Source of the DNA: Ferrithrix thermotolerans DSM 19514 | GTDB taxonomy: Bacteria; Actinomycetota; Acidimicrobiia; Acidimicrobiales; Ilumatobacteraceae | Assembly (NCBI GenBank): GCA_945861325.1 | Contig: CAMATY010000005.1 | Location: 1-40,199 of the forward strand | Direction of reading: 5' to 3' | Length of the DNA: 40,199 bases | In this document: one piece after another, positions 1 through 8,936 of the stretch | Layout: the number at the start of each line of letters is the position of its first letter | How positions within the stretch are numbered: the first letter of the stretch is position 1 | The notes under the pieces: generated by a model | Database searches by the model: none | What the model was told of the DNA's origin: nothing | What the model saw: only the letters and a program-made list of their open reading frames with translations | Made by a program: the position numbers and the translations under genes

Positions 1-1706
1 ACGTTGCTGGCACAGTCGCTGGTTCAAATTATGGTGTGGCACCGAGCGCCTCACTGATTGCAGTTCGAGTTCTTGACTGCAACGGTTCTGGTTCAACATC
101 GGGTGTAATCGCCGGCATCGACTGGGTAGTTGAGAATCACATAAGCGGTGTTGCCGCTGTAGCCAACATGAGTCTTGGTGGTTCTCGCTCGGCTGCACTA
201 GATCTTGCAGTTGCCCGTGGTGTTGCTGATGGTGTTGTGTTCGTTGTCGCTGCCGGCAACTCGAACGCCGATGCCTGCAACTATTCACCGGCAGCAGAAC
301 CATCAGCGATAACTGTTGGCTCAACAACTTCAACTGATGGTCGATCTTCTTTTTCTAATTATGGTTCGTGCGTCGATGTTTTTGCACCTGGTTCAAACAT
401 CACTTCTTCTTGGTATACATCAAATAGTGCAACAAATACAATTTCTGGTACATCAATGGCTTCGCCGCATGTTGCTGGTGTTGCTGCTTTGGCGCTGAGT
501 GCAAATTCATCGCTATCAGTTACTGGTGTCGCAGCGTGGATCACCGCATCGGCGACTTCGGGTGTTGTCGTTGGCTCTGGTGCTGGCTCGCCAAACCTTC
601 TGGCTTATTCATTGTTAAGTGCTTCACCACCAGCAGACTCATCTTCTGGTGCAACAACTACGACAACTACGACATCCACGACATCCACAACATCTACGAC
701 TGTGCCTAGCCGGCCAACTATTAGTTGGACGCTTGAAAACGGTGTTGTCGAATTTAACTTCACCTGTGTGGCATGGCACGCAACGAGCGGAGTACTGGCA
801 ACTAATGCATCACTGACCAACATCGTTGCTCGTGCGAGTGGCACGGGTAGTAGCTCTACTTGTGGTGGTGGCTACGGATTTTCACAAATTGGAGAACTTG
901 ATACTGGCGTAACTTATTATGCATCGGCAACAGTTACTGATTCGCGTGGCTCATCAACCAGCACTTATTCGTTCACTAACGGTTCTGGCAGCGCAACGAC
1001 AATTCCAACAGCAGTCACAACTACAACGGCGCCATCATCTGGTGGTGGCGGTGGCGGTGGCGGTGGCGGTGGCGGCAGCAGCAGCCGTGCAACTACGACG
1101 ACTGTTCTAATTCGATCGTTGATTCCTGTCAATACGTTTACGTCGTTGCCGAATTTAAACGGTGTCATTCCAAACATTCCGAATGTTCTGCCAACTGGTG
1201 CAGGTACACCAATAATTCCAAATGGTTTTCCGACAGGGTTCCAAACTTCAAACGGCGATAATTTAAATCGTCCAACACTTGGTCAACCGTTGCCACCGTT
1301 ACCAATTGACACTCGGCCAGCCGCGGCGACCGCTCGAGCAGTTGGTAATGCAGTGACATTTAAAGTGACAGCTAAACCGGGCGCAACAGTCAACATCTAC
1401 CGCAACGGAATTCTTGTGAGCACTGTGCCAGCCGCTGCTGCCGCTGCGATCAAGGTTTCAGATAATCCAGGTGGGGCGAACACTTTCCAGGTTGTCGTAG
1501 TTGACAAAAATGGCGAGATAACCGCATCTCCAAAAAAGACTGTCGCGGTGCAAGGTGGCTCAACTAGCGCTGGTGCAACTGGCGCTGGTTCAACTAACAC
1601 TGGCTCTGGTGTCAAGCCAAACACTGGTTCTAAGACTGCGATTCCTAAGACTGCGATTCCTAAGACTGCGACTACCAAGACTGCGACGTCCAAAGCTGGC
1701 AAATAA
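1..1706 (+). CDS. Secreted subtilisin-like serine protease (S8), 5' truncated by window edge
   Basis: The reading frame is open from base 3, where it reads VAGT, the end of the subtilisin HGTHVAGT box, so the catalytic Asp and His lie upstream of the window. The oxyanion Asn is in VAAGN (codon 258-260) and the nucleophile Ser in [12 protein letters not shown] (codon 453-455), so the second half of the catalytic domain is intact. After it come a Thr/Ser linker ending in VP (about 645-708), an Ig/FN3-like beta domain (about 715-985), a second Thr linker, a run of 12 Gly codons, a Pro/Asn-rich stretch, another beta domain (about 1310-1545) and a Ser/Gly/Lys tail with a Lys-Thr-Ala repeat. No C-terminal membrane anchor or sortase motif is seen, so release or loose wall association is more likely. 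The fold assignment is secure; the substrate is unknown. Confidence 0.9.
   Translation, partial: VAGTVAGSNYGVAPSASLIAVRVLDCNGSGSTSGVIAGIDWVVENHISGVAAVANMSLGGSRSAALDLAVARGVADGVVFVVAAGNSNADACNYSPAAEPSAITVGSTTSTDGRSSFSNYGSCVDVFAPGSNITSSWYTSNSATNTISGTSMASPHVAGVAALALSANSSLSVTGVAAWITASATSGVVVGSGAGSPNLLAYSLLSASPPADSSSGATTTTTTTSTTSTTSTTVPSRPTISWTLENGVVEFNFTCVAWHATSGVLATNASLTNIVARASGTGSSSTCGGGYGFSQIGELDTGVTYYASATVTDSRGSSTSTYSFTNGSGSATTIPTAVTTTTAPSSGGGGGGGGGGGGSSSRATTTTVLIRSLIPVNTFTSLPNLNGVIPNIPNVLPTGAGTPIIPNGFPTGFQTSNGDNLNRPTLGQPLPPLPIDTRPAAATARAVGNAVTFKVTAKPGATVNIYRNGILVSTVPAAAAAAIKVSDNPGGANTFQVVVVDKNGEITASPKKTVAVQGGSTSAGATGAGSTNTGSGVKPNTGSKTAIPKTAIPKTATTKTATSKAGK
1041..1076 (+). repeat. GGT/GGC codon run encoding 12 glycines
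   Basis: Twelve consecutive Gly codons, mostly alternating GGT and GGC, form a hexanucleotide microsatellite in the linker of the subtilisin gene. Three AGC Ser codons follow. Such a tract is prone to slippage in whole codons, which would change linker length and not the frame. Confidence 0.9.
1632..1691 (+). repeat. Four tandem 15-bp repeats at the protease 3' end
   Basis: The unit AAGACTGCGATTCCT occurs twice exactly, then twice with changes in the last bases. The repeat encodes Lys-Thr-Ala-Ile/Thr-Pro/Thr/Ser pentads, giving a basic, Pro/Thr-rich tail that ends 12 bp before the stop codon. It may be a wall-associating tail; that role is inferred. Confidence 0.85.
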
Positions 1707-1760
1707 GCCGTGTGACGAGTATTGAATTGCGTCGGCTAGTCAAAATTGAAGTAGTCCAAC

Positions 1761-1766
1761 TAATAT
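1761..1766 (+). promoter_or_regulatory. -10 element TAATAT for the MoxR-like gene
   Basis: TAATAT lies 7 nt before ATG 1774, which would place the transcript start at or next to the ATG. There is no Shine-Dalgarno sequence. This supports ATG 1774 over the GTG at 1768 as the start. Confidence 0.5.
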
Positions 1767-1773
1767 CGTGCTC

Positions 1774-3198
1774 ATGACTGAACTTGTTAGCCCCGCAAAC
1801 CTCGCAAAAACACTTGACGAATTAAAAAAATCCGGGTGGAAGTCGATCACAGTTAAAGAAGAAGTCCGCAAGAATTCTGTTGACCGAATTTCGGCGGGTC
1901 AAGAATTATTCGCTGGAGTGCTCGGATTTGAAGAAACAGTAATGCCACAACTTGAAAACGCTTTACTTGCAGGTCACGACATTGTGTTTCTTGGTGAACG
2001 CGGTCAGGCCAAGACGAGAATGATTCGCTCACTTATATTTTTGCTCGACGAGTGGATGCCAATTGTTGCAGGTAGCGAAATCAACGATGACCCTTATGCT
2101 CCAGTGTCGCGTCAATCGCGTGAACTAGTTGCCCAACAGGGCGATGCCACTCCAATCTCATGGGTGCATCGCAGTCTGCGCTACGGAGAAAAACTCGCCA
2201 CCCCAGACACATCGATAGCCGATCTGATTGGCGAAGTTGACCCGATCAAAGTTGCAGAGGGCCGCTATCTCAGCGATGAGTTGACTTTGCATTATGGTTT
2301 AGTTCCGCGTTGCAATCGTGGCATTTTCGCAATTAATGAATTGCCAGATCTCTCTGAGCGAATTCAAGTTGGTTTGCTGAATGTCCTTGAAGAGCGCGAT
2401 ATCCAAATTCGTGGATACAAAATTCGTTTGCCACTTGACATTATGTTGGTTGCCTCAGCCAACCCCGATGACTATACAAATCGTGGACGAATTATTACTC
2501 CACTCAAAGATCGATTCGGCAGTCAAATCCGAACCCACTATCCACTTGATATTGAAACTGAGATTGCTGTTGTCCGCCAAGAGTCACGAACAGCAAGTAT
2601 CGGCACAGTCCAGGTTCGAACTCCAAGATTTATGGAAGAAATTATTGCCACGATAAGTCACCTGGCTCGCGCCAATAGTCAGGTCAATCAACGCAGTGGT
2701 GTGAGCGTGCGATTAACTACAAGCAATCAAGAATTGTTGTGCGCAAATGCAGTTCGGCGAGCTTTACATGCTGGCGAAACTGCGGTGGCTCCGCGAGTCT
2801 GTGATCTTGATGCGCTCGTCGCATCAACTGCTGGCAAAATCGAAATCGATGCTGTTGAAGACGGTCGCGAGGGTCAGATCTTTCAACAACTCGTGCGCGG
2901 TGCGGTACTGCAGGTTTTTAAACAGCACAGCAATTTAGAAAATCTTCGTCAAGTCTCAGAAGAGTTCGGCGAAGGAGTGGTCGTACAAACCGGTGAAGAT
3001 ATTGCATCGGCAGATTTTGTTTCGTTGCTTGAAAAAATGCCTTCGCTTCGAGTTGCCGTGAACGGCCTCATTGATGGTGATGAGTCTCCGGCGGTCATTG
3101 CCAGCGCTATTGAGTTTGTGCTCGAGGGCTTGCATCTCTCGAAAAGATTGAACAAAGACGCCACGGGTGGGCGTGCTGTTTACCGCGCAAAAAACTAA
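1774..3198 (+). CDS. MoxR/Mg-chelatase-like AAA+ ATPase (Rv0958-like)
   Basis: This 474-aa AAA+ ATPase has a degenerate Walker A GERGQAKT near residue 74, where Ala replaces the usual Gly before Lys. The Walker B region reads GIFAINELPDL, and the sensor 1 stretch VASANPDDYTNRGRI follows. The arrangement matches Mg-chelatase subunit I/MoxR proteins such as M. tuberculosis Rv0958. Family members act as chaperone-like ATPases with a partner carrying a VWA metal-ion-dependent adhesion site. That partner is encoded here from 3788, separated by a cyclase gene on the opposite strand. True Mg-chelatase function is unlikely because no chlorophyll genes are present. The start is ATG 1774; an in-frame GTG at 1768 is the alternative. 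The stop overlaps the stop of the convergent cyclase gene. Confidence 0.85.
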   Translation: MTELVSPANLAKTLDELKKSGWKSITVKEEVRKNSVDRISAGQELFAGVLGFEETVMPQLENALLAGHDIVFLGERGQAKTRMIRSLIFLLDEWMPIVAGSEINDDPYAPVSRQSRELVAQQGDATPISWVHRSLRYGEKLATPDTSIADLIGEVDPIKVAEGRYLSDELTLHYGLVPRCNRGIFAINELPDLSERIQVGLLNVLEERDIQIRGYKIRLPLDIMLVASANPDDYTNRGRIITPLKDRFGSQIRTHYPLDIETEIAVVRQESRTASIGTVQVRTPRFMEEIIATISHLARANSQVNQRSGVSVRLTTSNQELLCANAVRRALHAGETAVAPRVCDLDALVASTAGKIEIDAVEDGREGQIFQQLVRGAVLQVFKQHSNLENLRQVSEEFGEGVVVQTGEDIASADFVSLLEKMPSLRVAVNGLIDGDESPAVIASAIEFVLEGLHLSKRLNKDATGGRAVYRAKN

Positions 3199-3746
3199 CT
3201 ACTAATTGGCTTCTGCTTTCGAATTTCAGTTGTGTCTTGTCGTTCGGCAATGACTGGTTGTCCAACGAGAACGCAAATATCAACCGGCTCCGCGAACCCA
3301 TGCAATTTGATTGCTTCATGCGGCATGGCTTTGACCCCTTGTGGAAGATTGAAAACCTGATCAGCCGGAATCAGTACTCCGGTGTCAGATGCTGAATCGC
3401 AAAGTCTTGCCGCAAGATTTGGAGCGCGACCAATGTAGTCATCGCCCTCAAACAGCATTGTGTCGCCAGTGGCAATACCGATTCGCAGCTTTAGAGGATC
3501 GCAAACAGTTTCGGCACGACGATCAAGCTCCATTGCAAAGGTGATTCCTTCAACTTGTTCAACGGCAACTGCCATCAGTCCATCGCCAAGAAATTTGTCG
3601 ATCCGAACACCGCGTTCTGAAGCAATTGCACGAGCCACCGTTCGAAACTCGGCCAGCAGCTTGGTCGCCTTACGATCGCCCTCAGTTTCAACATAGTTTG
3701 TGAAACCAGATAGGTCCACGAAAATAAATGTGCGAGGAAATCTCAT
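3195..3746 (-). CDS. Stand-alone class III adenylate/guanylate cyclase domain protein
   Basis: This 183-aa protein is almost only a class III nucleotidyl cyclase domain. Metal-binding Asp11 is in FVDLSGFT and Asp55 in KFLGDG. Lys51 sits at the base-recognition position, and the transition-state pair is Asn110 and Arg114 in APNLAARL. The second base-recognition position, usually Asp in GD-x-V-N, is Arg107 here, so ATP or GTP specificity cannot be assigned. There is no membrane segment or sensor domain, so it is cytosolic and needs partners or homodimerisation. The gene lies between the MoxR-like and VWA genes on the opposite strand, with a 4-bp tail-to-tail overlap on one side and 41 bp to the divergent VWA start on the other. 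A TAGACT hexamer lies 10 nt before its ATG. Confidence 0.88.
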   Translation of the reverse strand: MRFPRTFIFVDLSGFTNYVETEGDRKATKLLAEFRTVARAIASERGVRIDKFLGDGLMAVAVEQVEGITFAMELDRRAETVCDPLKLRIGIATGDTMLFEGDDYIGRAPNLAARLCDSASDTGVLIPADQVFNLPQGVKAMPHEAIKLHGFAEPVDICVLVGQPVIAERQDTTEIRKQKPISS

Positions 3747-3775
3747 ACGAGTTATCAGTCTACGGCTGACGGTAC

Positions 3776-3781
3776 TAGCGT
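3776..3781 (+). promoter_or_regulatory. -10 element TAGCGT for the VWA gene
   Basis: TAGCGT lies 6 nt before ATG 3788 in the 41-bp space shared with the divergent cyclase gene. No Shine-Dalgarno sequence is visible, so a leaderless transcript is likely. Confidence 0.4.
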
Positions 3782-3787
3782 GCGCTT

Positions 3788-5806
3788 ATGACTGCTCGCT
3801 TTAATTATTCGCGATGGGACGGGACACAGCGCGGATTTGAGTTTGATTCTCAGAGCATCGTCGACGAAATAACGGACGACCTTCTTTATCACGGTGATGT
3901 TAATGCCGCGCTTCGTCGTCTGATGCAAGAAGGTATGCGCAACGAACGCGGAGAACAATTAATGGGACTTCGTGAAATGATGCAAAAATTGCGTGAGCGT
4001 CGCGAAGAAATTAAAGACCGTGGAGATCTCGGCGGTGTCTACAGCGAGATTGCCGCTGAACTTGACGACTTAGTAGACGAAGAACGGCACGCAATCGACG
4101 ATGCCCTCAAGTCCGCCGAGAAATCTGGTGACCAGCGTCGCGCCGAAGTGGCCAAAGAATCTGCGCAACAACATAATTTTCGCCTGGACATGTTGCCAAG
4201 CGATCTAGCGGGCAAAATTAGCGAACTAGAACACTACGATTTTCAATCAGATGCGGCCCGACAAAGGTTTGAAGCACTTCTTGAAAAACTTCGTCAACAG
4301 ATGATGCAACAGATGCTTGACCAGATGTCTGGTGCAGTAGAAAATCTAACTCCACAAGATATGCAGCGAATGAAGGACATGATGGCTGCCCTAAACGAGA
4401 TGCTTGAATCTCGCGAACGAGGTGACGAACCCGCGTTTGATCAGTTCATGGAGAATTTTGGCGATTTCTTCCCTGAGAATCCTCAAACGCTGGATGAACT
4501 ACTTGAAATTATGGCGCAACGAATGGCAAATGCCCAAGCAATGTTGAATTCAATGACTCCAGAACAACGCGAGCAGATGCGTCAACTTAGCGAAAAGCTT
4601 TTGGGCGACATGGATTTGCGCTGGCAAATGGATCAACTTGCACAAAAACTTCAAGGAATGTTTCCGGAAAAGGGCTGGGGTCAGTCCCACGAATTCACAG
4701 GCGATGACCCCATGGGTTTTGGTCAGGCGATGCAGTCAATGCAAGAGCTTGGTGATCTCGATCAATTAGATAATTTGTTGCGTAATGCCTCCTCGCCCAC
4801 CGCACTAGCAGAAGCCGATTTAGACCGGGTTCGCCAAATGTTGGGCGAAGACGCAGCAAAGTCCCTCGAGCAAATGTCTCAACTAACTAAGAAGTTGAAA
4901 GATGCAGGGCTGATTGATCAGGTCGAAGGGAAACTCGAACTTACTCCTCGAGGATTACGCAAAATTGGTGCCAATGCGTTACGCGATGTATTCGGCTCGC
5001 TCGAAAAAGATCGACTCGGTCAGCATCAAGTTGAGCGACTCGGTGTCGGACACGAGCGAACTTACGATACAAAGCCATACGAATACGGTGACCCGTTTCA
5101 ACTAGATCTGCAGCGAACTCTGCGTAACGCACTCCAGCGACAAGGTGCAACAATTCCACTCAAATTGTCGGCTGATGATTTTGAAATCGAACAAACAGAA
5201 CACCTGACTCGGTCATCAACGGTGTTGATGCTTGATCTTTCGTTGTCAATGCCGATGCGAGATTATTTTCTTCCTGCGAAGAAAGTTGCAATGGCGTTGC
5301 ACTCCTTAATGAGCACACAGTTTCCGCGCGACTATTTGGGTATTGTCGGCTTTAGCGAGGTAGCGCGAGAATTGGCGCCACAGCAATTGCCGGAAGTTTC
5401 ATGGGATTTTGTCTACGGCACCAACATGCAGCACGGATTTATGATGGCTCGCAAAATGTTGGCCCGTCAGAGTGGCACTAAGCAGATAATTATGATTACC
5501 GATGGTGAGCCGACCGCACATATTTCTAAATCTGGGGAAGTGTTTTTTAATTATCCACCAGTTCGTGAAACTATTGAAGCAACCTTGAGCGAAGTGATGC
5601 GGGCAACCCGAGAAGGCATACGAATCAACACTTTTATGCTTGATGCGTCGCACGCTTTGCAAGCGTTCATCGAGCAGATTACGGCGATCAATCACGGTCG
5701 AGCATTTTTTACGAGCCCCGAAAATCTTGGCGAATATTTGCTCGTTGATTTCATCGAACACAAGCGACAACTTTCTCGTCGCGGGGGTTCTCGTCGCGCC
5801 GACTGA
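3788..5806 (+). CDS. VWA-domain protein, partner of MoxR-like ATPase (Rv0959-like)
   Basis: This 672-aa soluble protein has a long, highly charged, Met/Gln-rich helical and coiled-coil N-terminal part (about residues 20-330) and a C-terminal von Willebrand A domain. The metal-ion-dependent adhesion site is complete: DLSLS (Asp483, Ser485, Ser487), the Thr of YGTN and the Asp of ITDGEPT. In this family the VWA protein works with the AAA+ ATPase encoded at 1774-3198, probably to remodel or load metal into client proteins; the clients are unknown. The size and order match the actinobacterial Rv0958-Rv0959 pair except for the intervening cyclase gene. The ATG 3788 start is supported by the -10 element 6 nt upstream. 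Confidence 0.85.
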   Translation: MTARFNYSRWDGTQRGFEFDSQSIVDEITDDLLYHGDVNAALRRLMQEGMRNERGEQLMGLREMMQKLRERREEIKDRGDLGGVYSEIAAELDDLVDEERHAIDDALKSAEKSGDQRRAEVAKESAQQHNFRLDMLPSDLAGKISELEHYDFQSDAARQRFEALLEKLRQQMMQQMLDQMSGAVENLTPQDMQRMKDMMAALNEMLESRERGDEPAFDQFMENFGDFFPENPQTLDELLEIMAQRMANAQAMLNSMTPEQREQMRQLSEKLLGDMDLRWQMDQLAQKLQGMFPEKGWGQSHEFTGDDPMGFGQAMQSMQELGDLDQLDNLLRNASSPTALAEADLDRVRQMLGEDAAKSLEQMSQLTKKLKDAGLIDQVEGKLELTPRGLRKIGANALRDVFGSLEKDRLGQHQVERLGVGHERTYDTKPYEYGDPFQLDLQRTLRNALQRQGATIPLKLSADDFEIEQTEHLTRSSTVLMLDLSLSMPMRDYFLPAKKVAMALHSLMSTQFPRDYLGIVGFSEVARELAPQQLPEVSWDFVYGTNMQHGFMMARKMLARQSGTKQIIMITDGEPTAHISKSGEVFFNYPPVRETIEATLSEVMRATREGIRINTFMLDASHALQAFIEQITAINHGRAFFTSPENLGEYLLVDFIEHKRQLSRRGGSRRAD

Positions 5807-5841
5807 GTTATATTTGCATTTCCTCGGATTTGTTGCTAAAT

Positions 5842-5853
5842 TACACATGTGTA
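5842..5853. promoter_or_regulatory. Perfect 12-bp palindrome upstream of whiB
   Basis: TACACATGTGTA lies in the 112-bp gap between the VWA gene and whiB, 65 bp before the TTG start. Its position suits an operator in the whiB promoter. The regulator is unknown; the half-sites resemble but do not fit the odd-length BldD consensus. Confidence 0.35.
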
Positions 5854-5918
5854 GTTATAGAAGTGATGGTGCGCTGAAACTTGTGCACTAACACGAAAGC
5901 AATTATTTAGGGGCAAAA

Positions 5919-6197
5919 TTGGATTTTCGTTCAAGTAAAACATCAAGTAGTGATCATTCCTGGCAAGACGAAGCAAACTGCTTGGGCGTTGACCCCGACC
6001 TTTTCTTTCCAGAGCGCGGTGCATCGACCCGAGAGGCCAAAGAAGTTTGCCGTGGTTGTGTAGTCAAGAACGACTGTCTTGAATATGCTCTCGAAAATGG
6101 CGAGAAATTCGGCATTTGGGGCGGATTATCTGAGCGCGAACGTCGTCGTTTGCGTCGTCAACGTGCACAAAATACTCGTGGCACTGCTACCGCCTAA
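5919..6197 (+). CDS. WhiB-family [4Fe-4S] transcriptional regulator
   Basis: This 92-aa WhiB-like protein has the four cluster-binding cysteines Cys21, Cys44, Cys47 and Cys53 (C-x22-C-x2-C-x5-C). The GIWGG turn is at 65-69, followed by a basic helix rich in Arg (73-83) that contacts DNA. WhiB proteins bind the housekeeping sigma factor region 4 and redirect transcription. The FGIWGGLSERERRRLRR stretch is most like the WhiB2/WhmD (cell division) type, but I cannot fix the subgroup from sequence alone. The TTG start at 5919 is chosen because AGGGG lies 5 nt upstream and the cluster spacing then fits the family. The family is specific to Actinobacteria and their phages, which supports the taxonomic call. 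Confidence 0.92.
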   Translation: MDFRSSKTSSSDHSWQDEANCLGVDPDLFFPERGASTREAKEVCRGCVVKNDCLEYALENGEKFGIWGGLSERERRRLRRQRAQNTRGTATA

Positions 6198-6222
6198 GTT
6201 TAAAATTAATTAGTTCTAGTTT

Positions 6223-7029
6223 TCAATCAAGATTTTGCATCGCACGATTGCGCGCGGCCAGACACCATTCAATAGTTTTTTCTTTGCTCAGATCCAATTC
6301 AGCCCATCGCGATTTTGCGATCTGAGTCAACACTCGTGCTGGCACGAGACCGACTAACTCGGCACGATCAATCTCTGCGCGCTTCGCAATTTCGTCAAAA
6401 ACGAATGCTGGGCCAACTAGATCTGGCGCAATCAAGTTCATACTTACTTGAATCTCGTCACCAAGTTTTAACCCCAGTGTTCGTACATCACGGCTCCGCA
6501 GTTCGCGGGCAATTTTTTGACCATCTTCGATAGTTGAATTCTTCAACCAAACGTTATATGCGACAAGAACTTGTCGCGCTCCAACACAGATCGCACCAGC
6601 CGTCGGATGCGCTTTTTTTGGTCCGAAGTCTGGTTCAAGATCGAAGAATGCCCGTTTTCGAATTTCTGGCAAGTCACGCTCTGGGCCATATACGAAACTT
6701 GGAATCTTTAGTTCGCTTGCCGCAAATTCGGCGAACTCATTTCGCGCCATTATCGCCTGTTCAATTGTCGAGTCTTCAAGTGGCACGAAGGGCACGACAT
6801 CAATGATTCCAATTCGCGGGTGAACTCCAAGATGTTTAGATAGGTCAAATTCTTTGCTACAAAGTTCGGCAAGTTTGTGGGGTGTATTTGCTCCAACAGT
6901 TGTGAACACGCTGCGATGGTGGTGGTAATCGCTATGGATGTCTAAAACATCATGCCCAAGAGTGCGTCGAATCTGATCAATTGCTTCAATCCGCCGACCT
7001 TCACTGATGTTTATTACGCATTCAAGCAT
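6223..7029 (-). CDS. ftcD: Glutamate formiminotransferase (FtcD N-terminal type)
   Basis: This 268-aa protein carries both subdomains of the formiminotransferase fold. The N-terminal box is CVINISEGRR (CVPNFSEG in the family), followed by LDIHSDYHHHRSVFTTVG and HPRIGIIDVVPFVPL. The enzyme moves a formimino group from N-formimino-L-glutamate to tetrahydrofolate in histidine breakdown. The cyclodeaminase domain of the bifunctional form is absent, as in many bacteria. No other hut genes are nearby, so the role could instead be in general folate one-carbon metabolism. It is convergent with whiB (25 bp between stops) and divergent from tatA (46 bp). Confidence 0.88.
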   Translation of the reverse strand: MLECVINISEGRRIEAIDQIRRTLGHDVLDIHSDYHHHRSVFTTVGANTPHKLAELCSKEFDLSKHLGVHPRIGIIDVVPFVPLEDSTIEQAIMARNEFAEFAASELKIPSFVYGPERDLPEIRKRAFFDLEPDFGPKKAHPTAGAICVGARQVLVAYNVWLKNSTIEDGQKIARELRSRDVRTLGLKLGDEIQVSMNLIAPDLVGPAFVFDEIAKRAEIDRAELVGLVPARVLTQIAKSRWAELDLSKEKTIEWCLAARNRAMQNLD

Positions 7030-7063
7030 CTATAAGTTTTAGCGCACTTTTGGACAACGATGC

Positions 7064-7069
7064 TAGAGT
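7064..7069 (+). promoter_or_regulatory. -10 element TAGAGT for tatA
   Basis: TAGAGT lies 6 nt before ATG 7076 in the 46-bp space divergent from ftcD. This fits a leaderless or near-leaderless tatA transcript. Confidence 0.45.
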
Positions 7070-7075
7070 TCAGGT

Positions 7076-7255
7076 ATGTTCAACGGACCTGAAATTTGGA
7101 TCATTATTTTGCTCGTCGTAGTGCTGTTTGGGGGCAAGCGCCTTCCAAATATCGCTCGTAACTTAGGCAAGGCTCAAAGCGAACTCAAAAAGGGTCTCGC
7201 TGAAGGTGCTGCAGAAGCCAAAAAAGACGAAGCTCCAAAAACTGATACCAAGTAA
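7076..7255 (+). CDS. tatA: Twin-arginine translocase subunit TatA
   Basis: This 59-aa protein is a textbook TatA. It has a short N-terminal stretch, one membrane helix at about residues 7-18 (IWIIILLVVVLF), the FG hinge then GGKRLP, an amphipathic helix at about 21-47, and a short Lys/Asp-rich tail ending KTDTK. TatA oligomers form the translocation element for folded proteins with twin-arginine signals. tatB/tatC are not in the window. It could also be scored as TatA/E, but its length and the absence of a long TatB-like tail favour TatA. It is convergent with ppx (47 bp between stops). Confidence 0.92.
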   Translation: MFNGPEIWIIILLVVVLFGGKRLPNIARNLGKAQSELKKGLAEGAAEAKKDEAPKTDTK

Positions 7256-7302
7256 ATCTTCTTTCAATAACCAGCCATTAATTGGTAGGTCGTTAAGGGG
7301 TT

Positions 7303-8853
7303 TTACTCTATTGCGACGATTTTAACTTTCGTTCCAATCACATCCGCGAGAAGACCGCGTCTTTCGTTTGCCGCATAAAGATTCAGTTCATAATCGAATT
7401 TTGTTGAAGCCTTAACAAAAATCAGAAGTTGTTCGTCTTCTGCTCTTGTACTGACCTTTTTAATTCTGCCATCTTGTGTGCGATCTAGTCCGATTGCGAT
7501 TCTCAACAACCCGGCAAGCGATCGCACAATATGTTTATCGGCATCTGACAGCAAGGCAAATTCGGGATGCGATTCTTTGGGCACACTCTTGCGGTGATAT
7601 CGAGCTACTTGTGCAATTATTTCGATCTCGCGGTCAGTTAGTCCGACGAGTTCTGAGTTGCGAATTACATAATATGAGTGCAGATGATGCTTCGAGTGTG
7701 ATACAACGACGCCGACATTGGCTAGTAATGCCGCGGCTTCCAAATATCGCTGACAGGCCGCATCAAGATTCAGTCGCTTGTGTAAGTTTTCAAAAAGCGA
7801 GTTTGCAATTTTGGCAACATTCATGCCGTGTGCAGGTCGATCATCACAACGGTCTGCGAGTTGTCGAACACTGTGTGTCGCAGGGTCAACACCATCTGGG
7901 TGGTCAAGTAAATCTTGGCGTTGCAGCGTGTCAAACAAAACGCCTTCGCGTAATGCATATTCAGAGTAAACAAAACTTGTAACTCCAAAAGACAGCGCAA
8001 TCCCCTCTAAAATTATTGTGCCTGCCAAAATAATTTCGGCGCGCGATGAGTCGAGGCCGAGAGCTTTTTCGCGCTGCTTAATTGTCGGTAGATCTGCGAT
8101 CAAATCAAGAATCTTGGTTACGTCTTGGGTTGAAAACTCGTAGCGATTAAAAGATTTTGGCTCGGCCTCGTGATTATGTTGTGCAATGAGTTTGGCGATT
8201 GCTTCAACGGTGCCAGATGAGCCGACTCCGATTTCAAAACCTAGTTGCTTGACAGCCGGTTCGATGGTCGCCAGCATTGAACGAACGAATTTGCGGCAAC
8301 CACTCACGGCGCTCGGATGTAGCGCGTCGAATCCAAAAAATCTGTCTGTTAATCGAACTGCACCGAGTTTGAAACTTCGAGAAAGTAAAATTTTGTCGCC
8401 AGTTGCAACAACAATTTCGGTTGAACCCCCGCCGATATCGCAAAGTAACATCTGTTGGTCGCCAACACCAATTGCATGACGTGCCCCAAGATGGATCAGT
8501 CGAGCTTCTTCAATTCCTGAAATGACTTCAATTTCAACACCGGCTTCCTTTCGGGCTCGCTTAATGAACTCATTACGATTTTCGGCCTCACGAACCGCGC
8601 TTGTGGCTACTGCCCGAAGTTTGGCATTATGAACCTCAGATATTTCGCGCATCCGTTTCAACGAGGCGATACCACGATGCATTGCGTCTTGGTCAAGTTG
8701 TTTCATATCACCAGAACCGTGGCCAAGTCGAATTACTTCTTTTTGATTTGTTACTACCTCAAATCCAGTGGCAACTGGTTTGGCAATGACAAGGTGAAAA
8801 CTATTTGTGCCAATATCTAACGCAGCAATGATTTCATCTGATTTAAACCGCAC
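7303..8853 (-). CDS. ppx: Exopolyphosphatase / pppGpp phosphohydrolase
   Basis: This 516-aa Ppx/GppA protein has the two-lobed ASKHA ATPase-like core: DIGTNSFHLVI near the N-terminus, CDIGGGSTEIV and GSSGTVEAIA. A C-terminal HD-like helical domain contains HSKHHLHSYYVI. The enzyme removes terminal phosphate from polyphosphate chains and can act on pppGpp. Its length is that of the longer two-domain Ppx family. The gene is divergent from an unknown gene and then ppk1, so synthesis and breakdown of polyphosphate are encoded together. Translation starts at GTG 8853, supported by TAAGAT 8 nt upstream. Confidence 0.92.
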   Translation of the reverse strand: MRFKSDEIIAALDIGTNSFHLVIAKPVATGFEVVTNQKEVIRLGHGSGDMKQLDQDAMHRGIASLKRMREISEVHNAKLRAVATSAVREAENRNEFIKRARKEAGVEIEVISGIEEARLIHLGARHAIGVGDQQMLLCDIGGGSTEIVVATGDKILLSRSFKLGAVRLTDRFFGFDALHPSAVSGCRKFVRSMLATIEPAVKQLGFEIGVGSSGTVEAIAKLIAQHNHEAEPKSFNRYEFSTQDVTKILDLIADLPTIKQREKALGLDSSRAEIILAGTIILEGIALSFGVTSFVYSEYALREGVLFDTLQRQDLLDHPDGVDPATHSVRQLADRCDDRPAHGMNVAKIANSLFENLHKRLNLDAACQRYLEAAALLANVGVVVSHSKHHLHSYYVIRNSELVGLTDREIEIIAQVARYHRKSVPKESHPEFALLSDADKHIVRSLAGLLRIAIGLDRTQDGRIKKVSTRAEDEQLLIFVKASTKFDYELNLYAANERRGLLADVIGTKVKIVAIE

Positions 8854-8861
8854 AATGACCT

Positions 8862-8867
8862 ATCTTA
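8862..8867 (-). promoter_or_regulatory. -10 element TAAGAT for ppx
   Basis: On the minus strand TAAGAT lies 8 nt before the GTG start of ppx. No Shine-Dalgarno sequence is visible. Confidence 0.45.
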
Positions 8868-8936
8868 GAAGAGGATTGTTTGACGGTAGGATTAACAACT
8901 CATACGGCGAAATATAAAGAAACTGAGAACAAAAAA

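Noticed and set aside
645-708. ACA/ACT-rich stretch in the protease gene as a non-coding repeat
   Set aside because: It encodes a Thr/Ser linker in frame and is explained by the secreted protease; there is no spacer structure that would suggest a CRISPR array.
5841-5854. BldD-like site before whiB
   Set aside because: BldD sites are odd-length (TNACNC-W-GNGTNA). The dyad here has an extra central base and one outer mismatch, so it was listed only as an unassigned palindrome.
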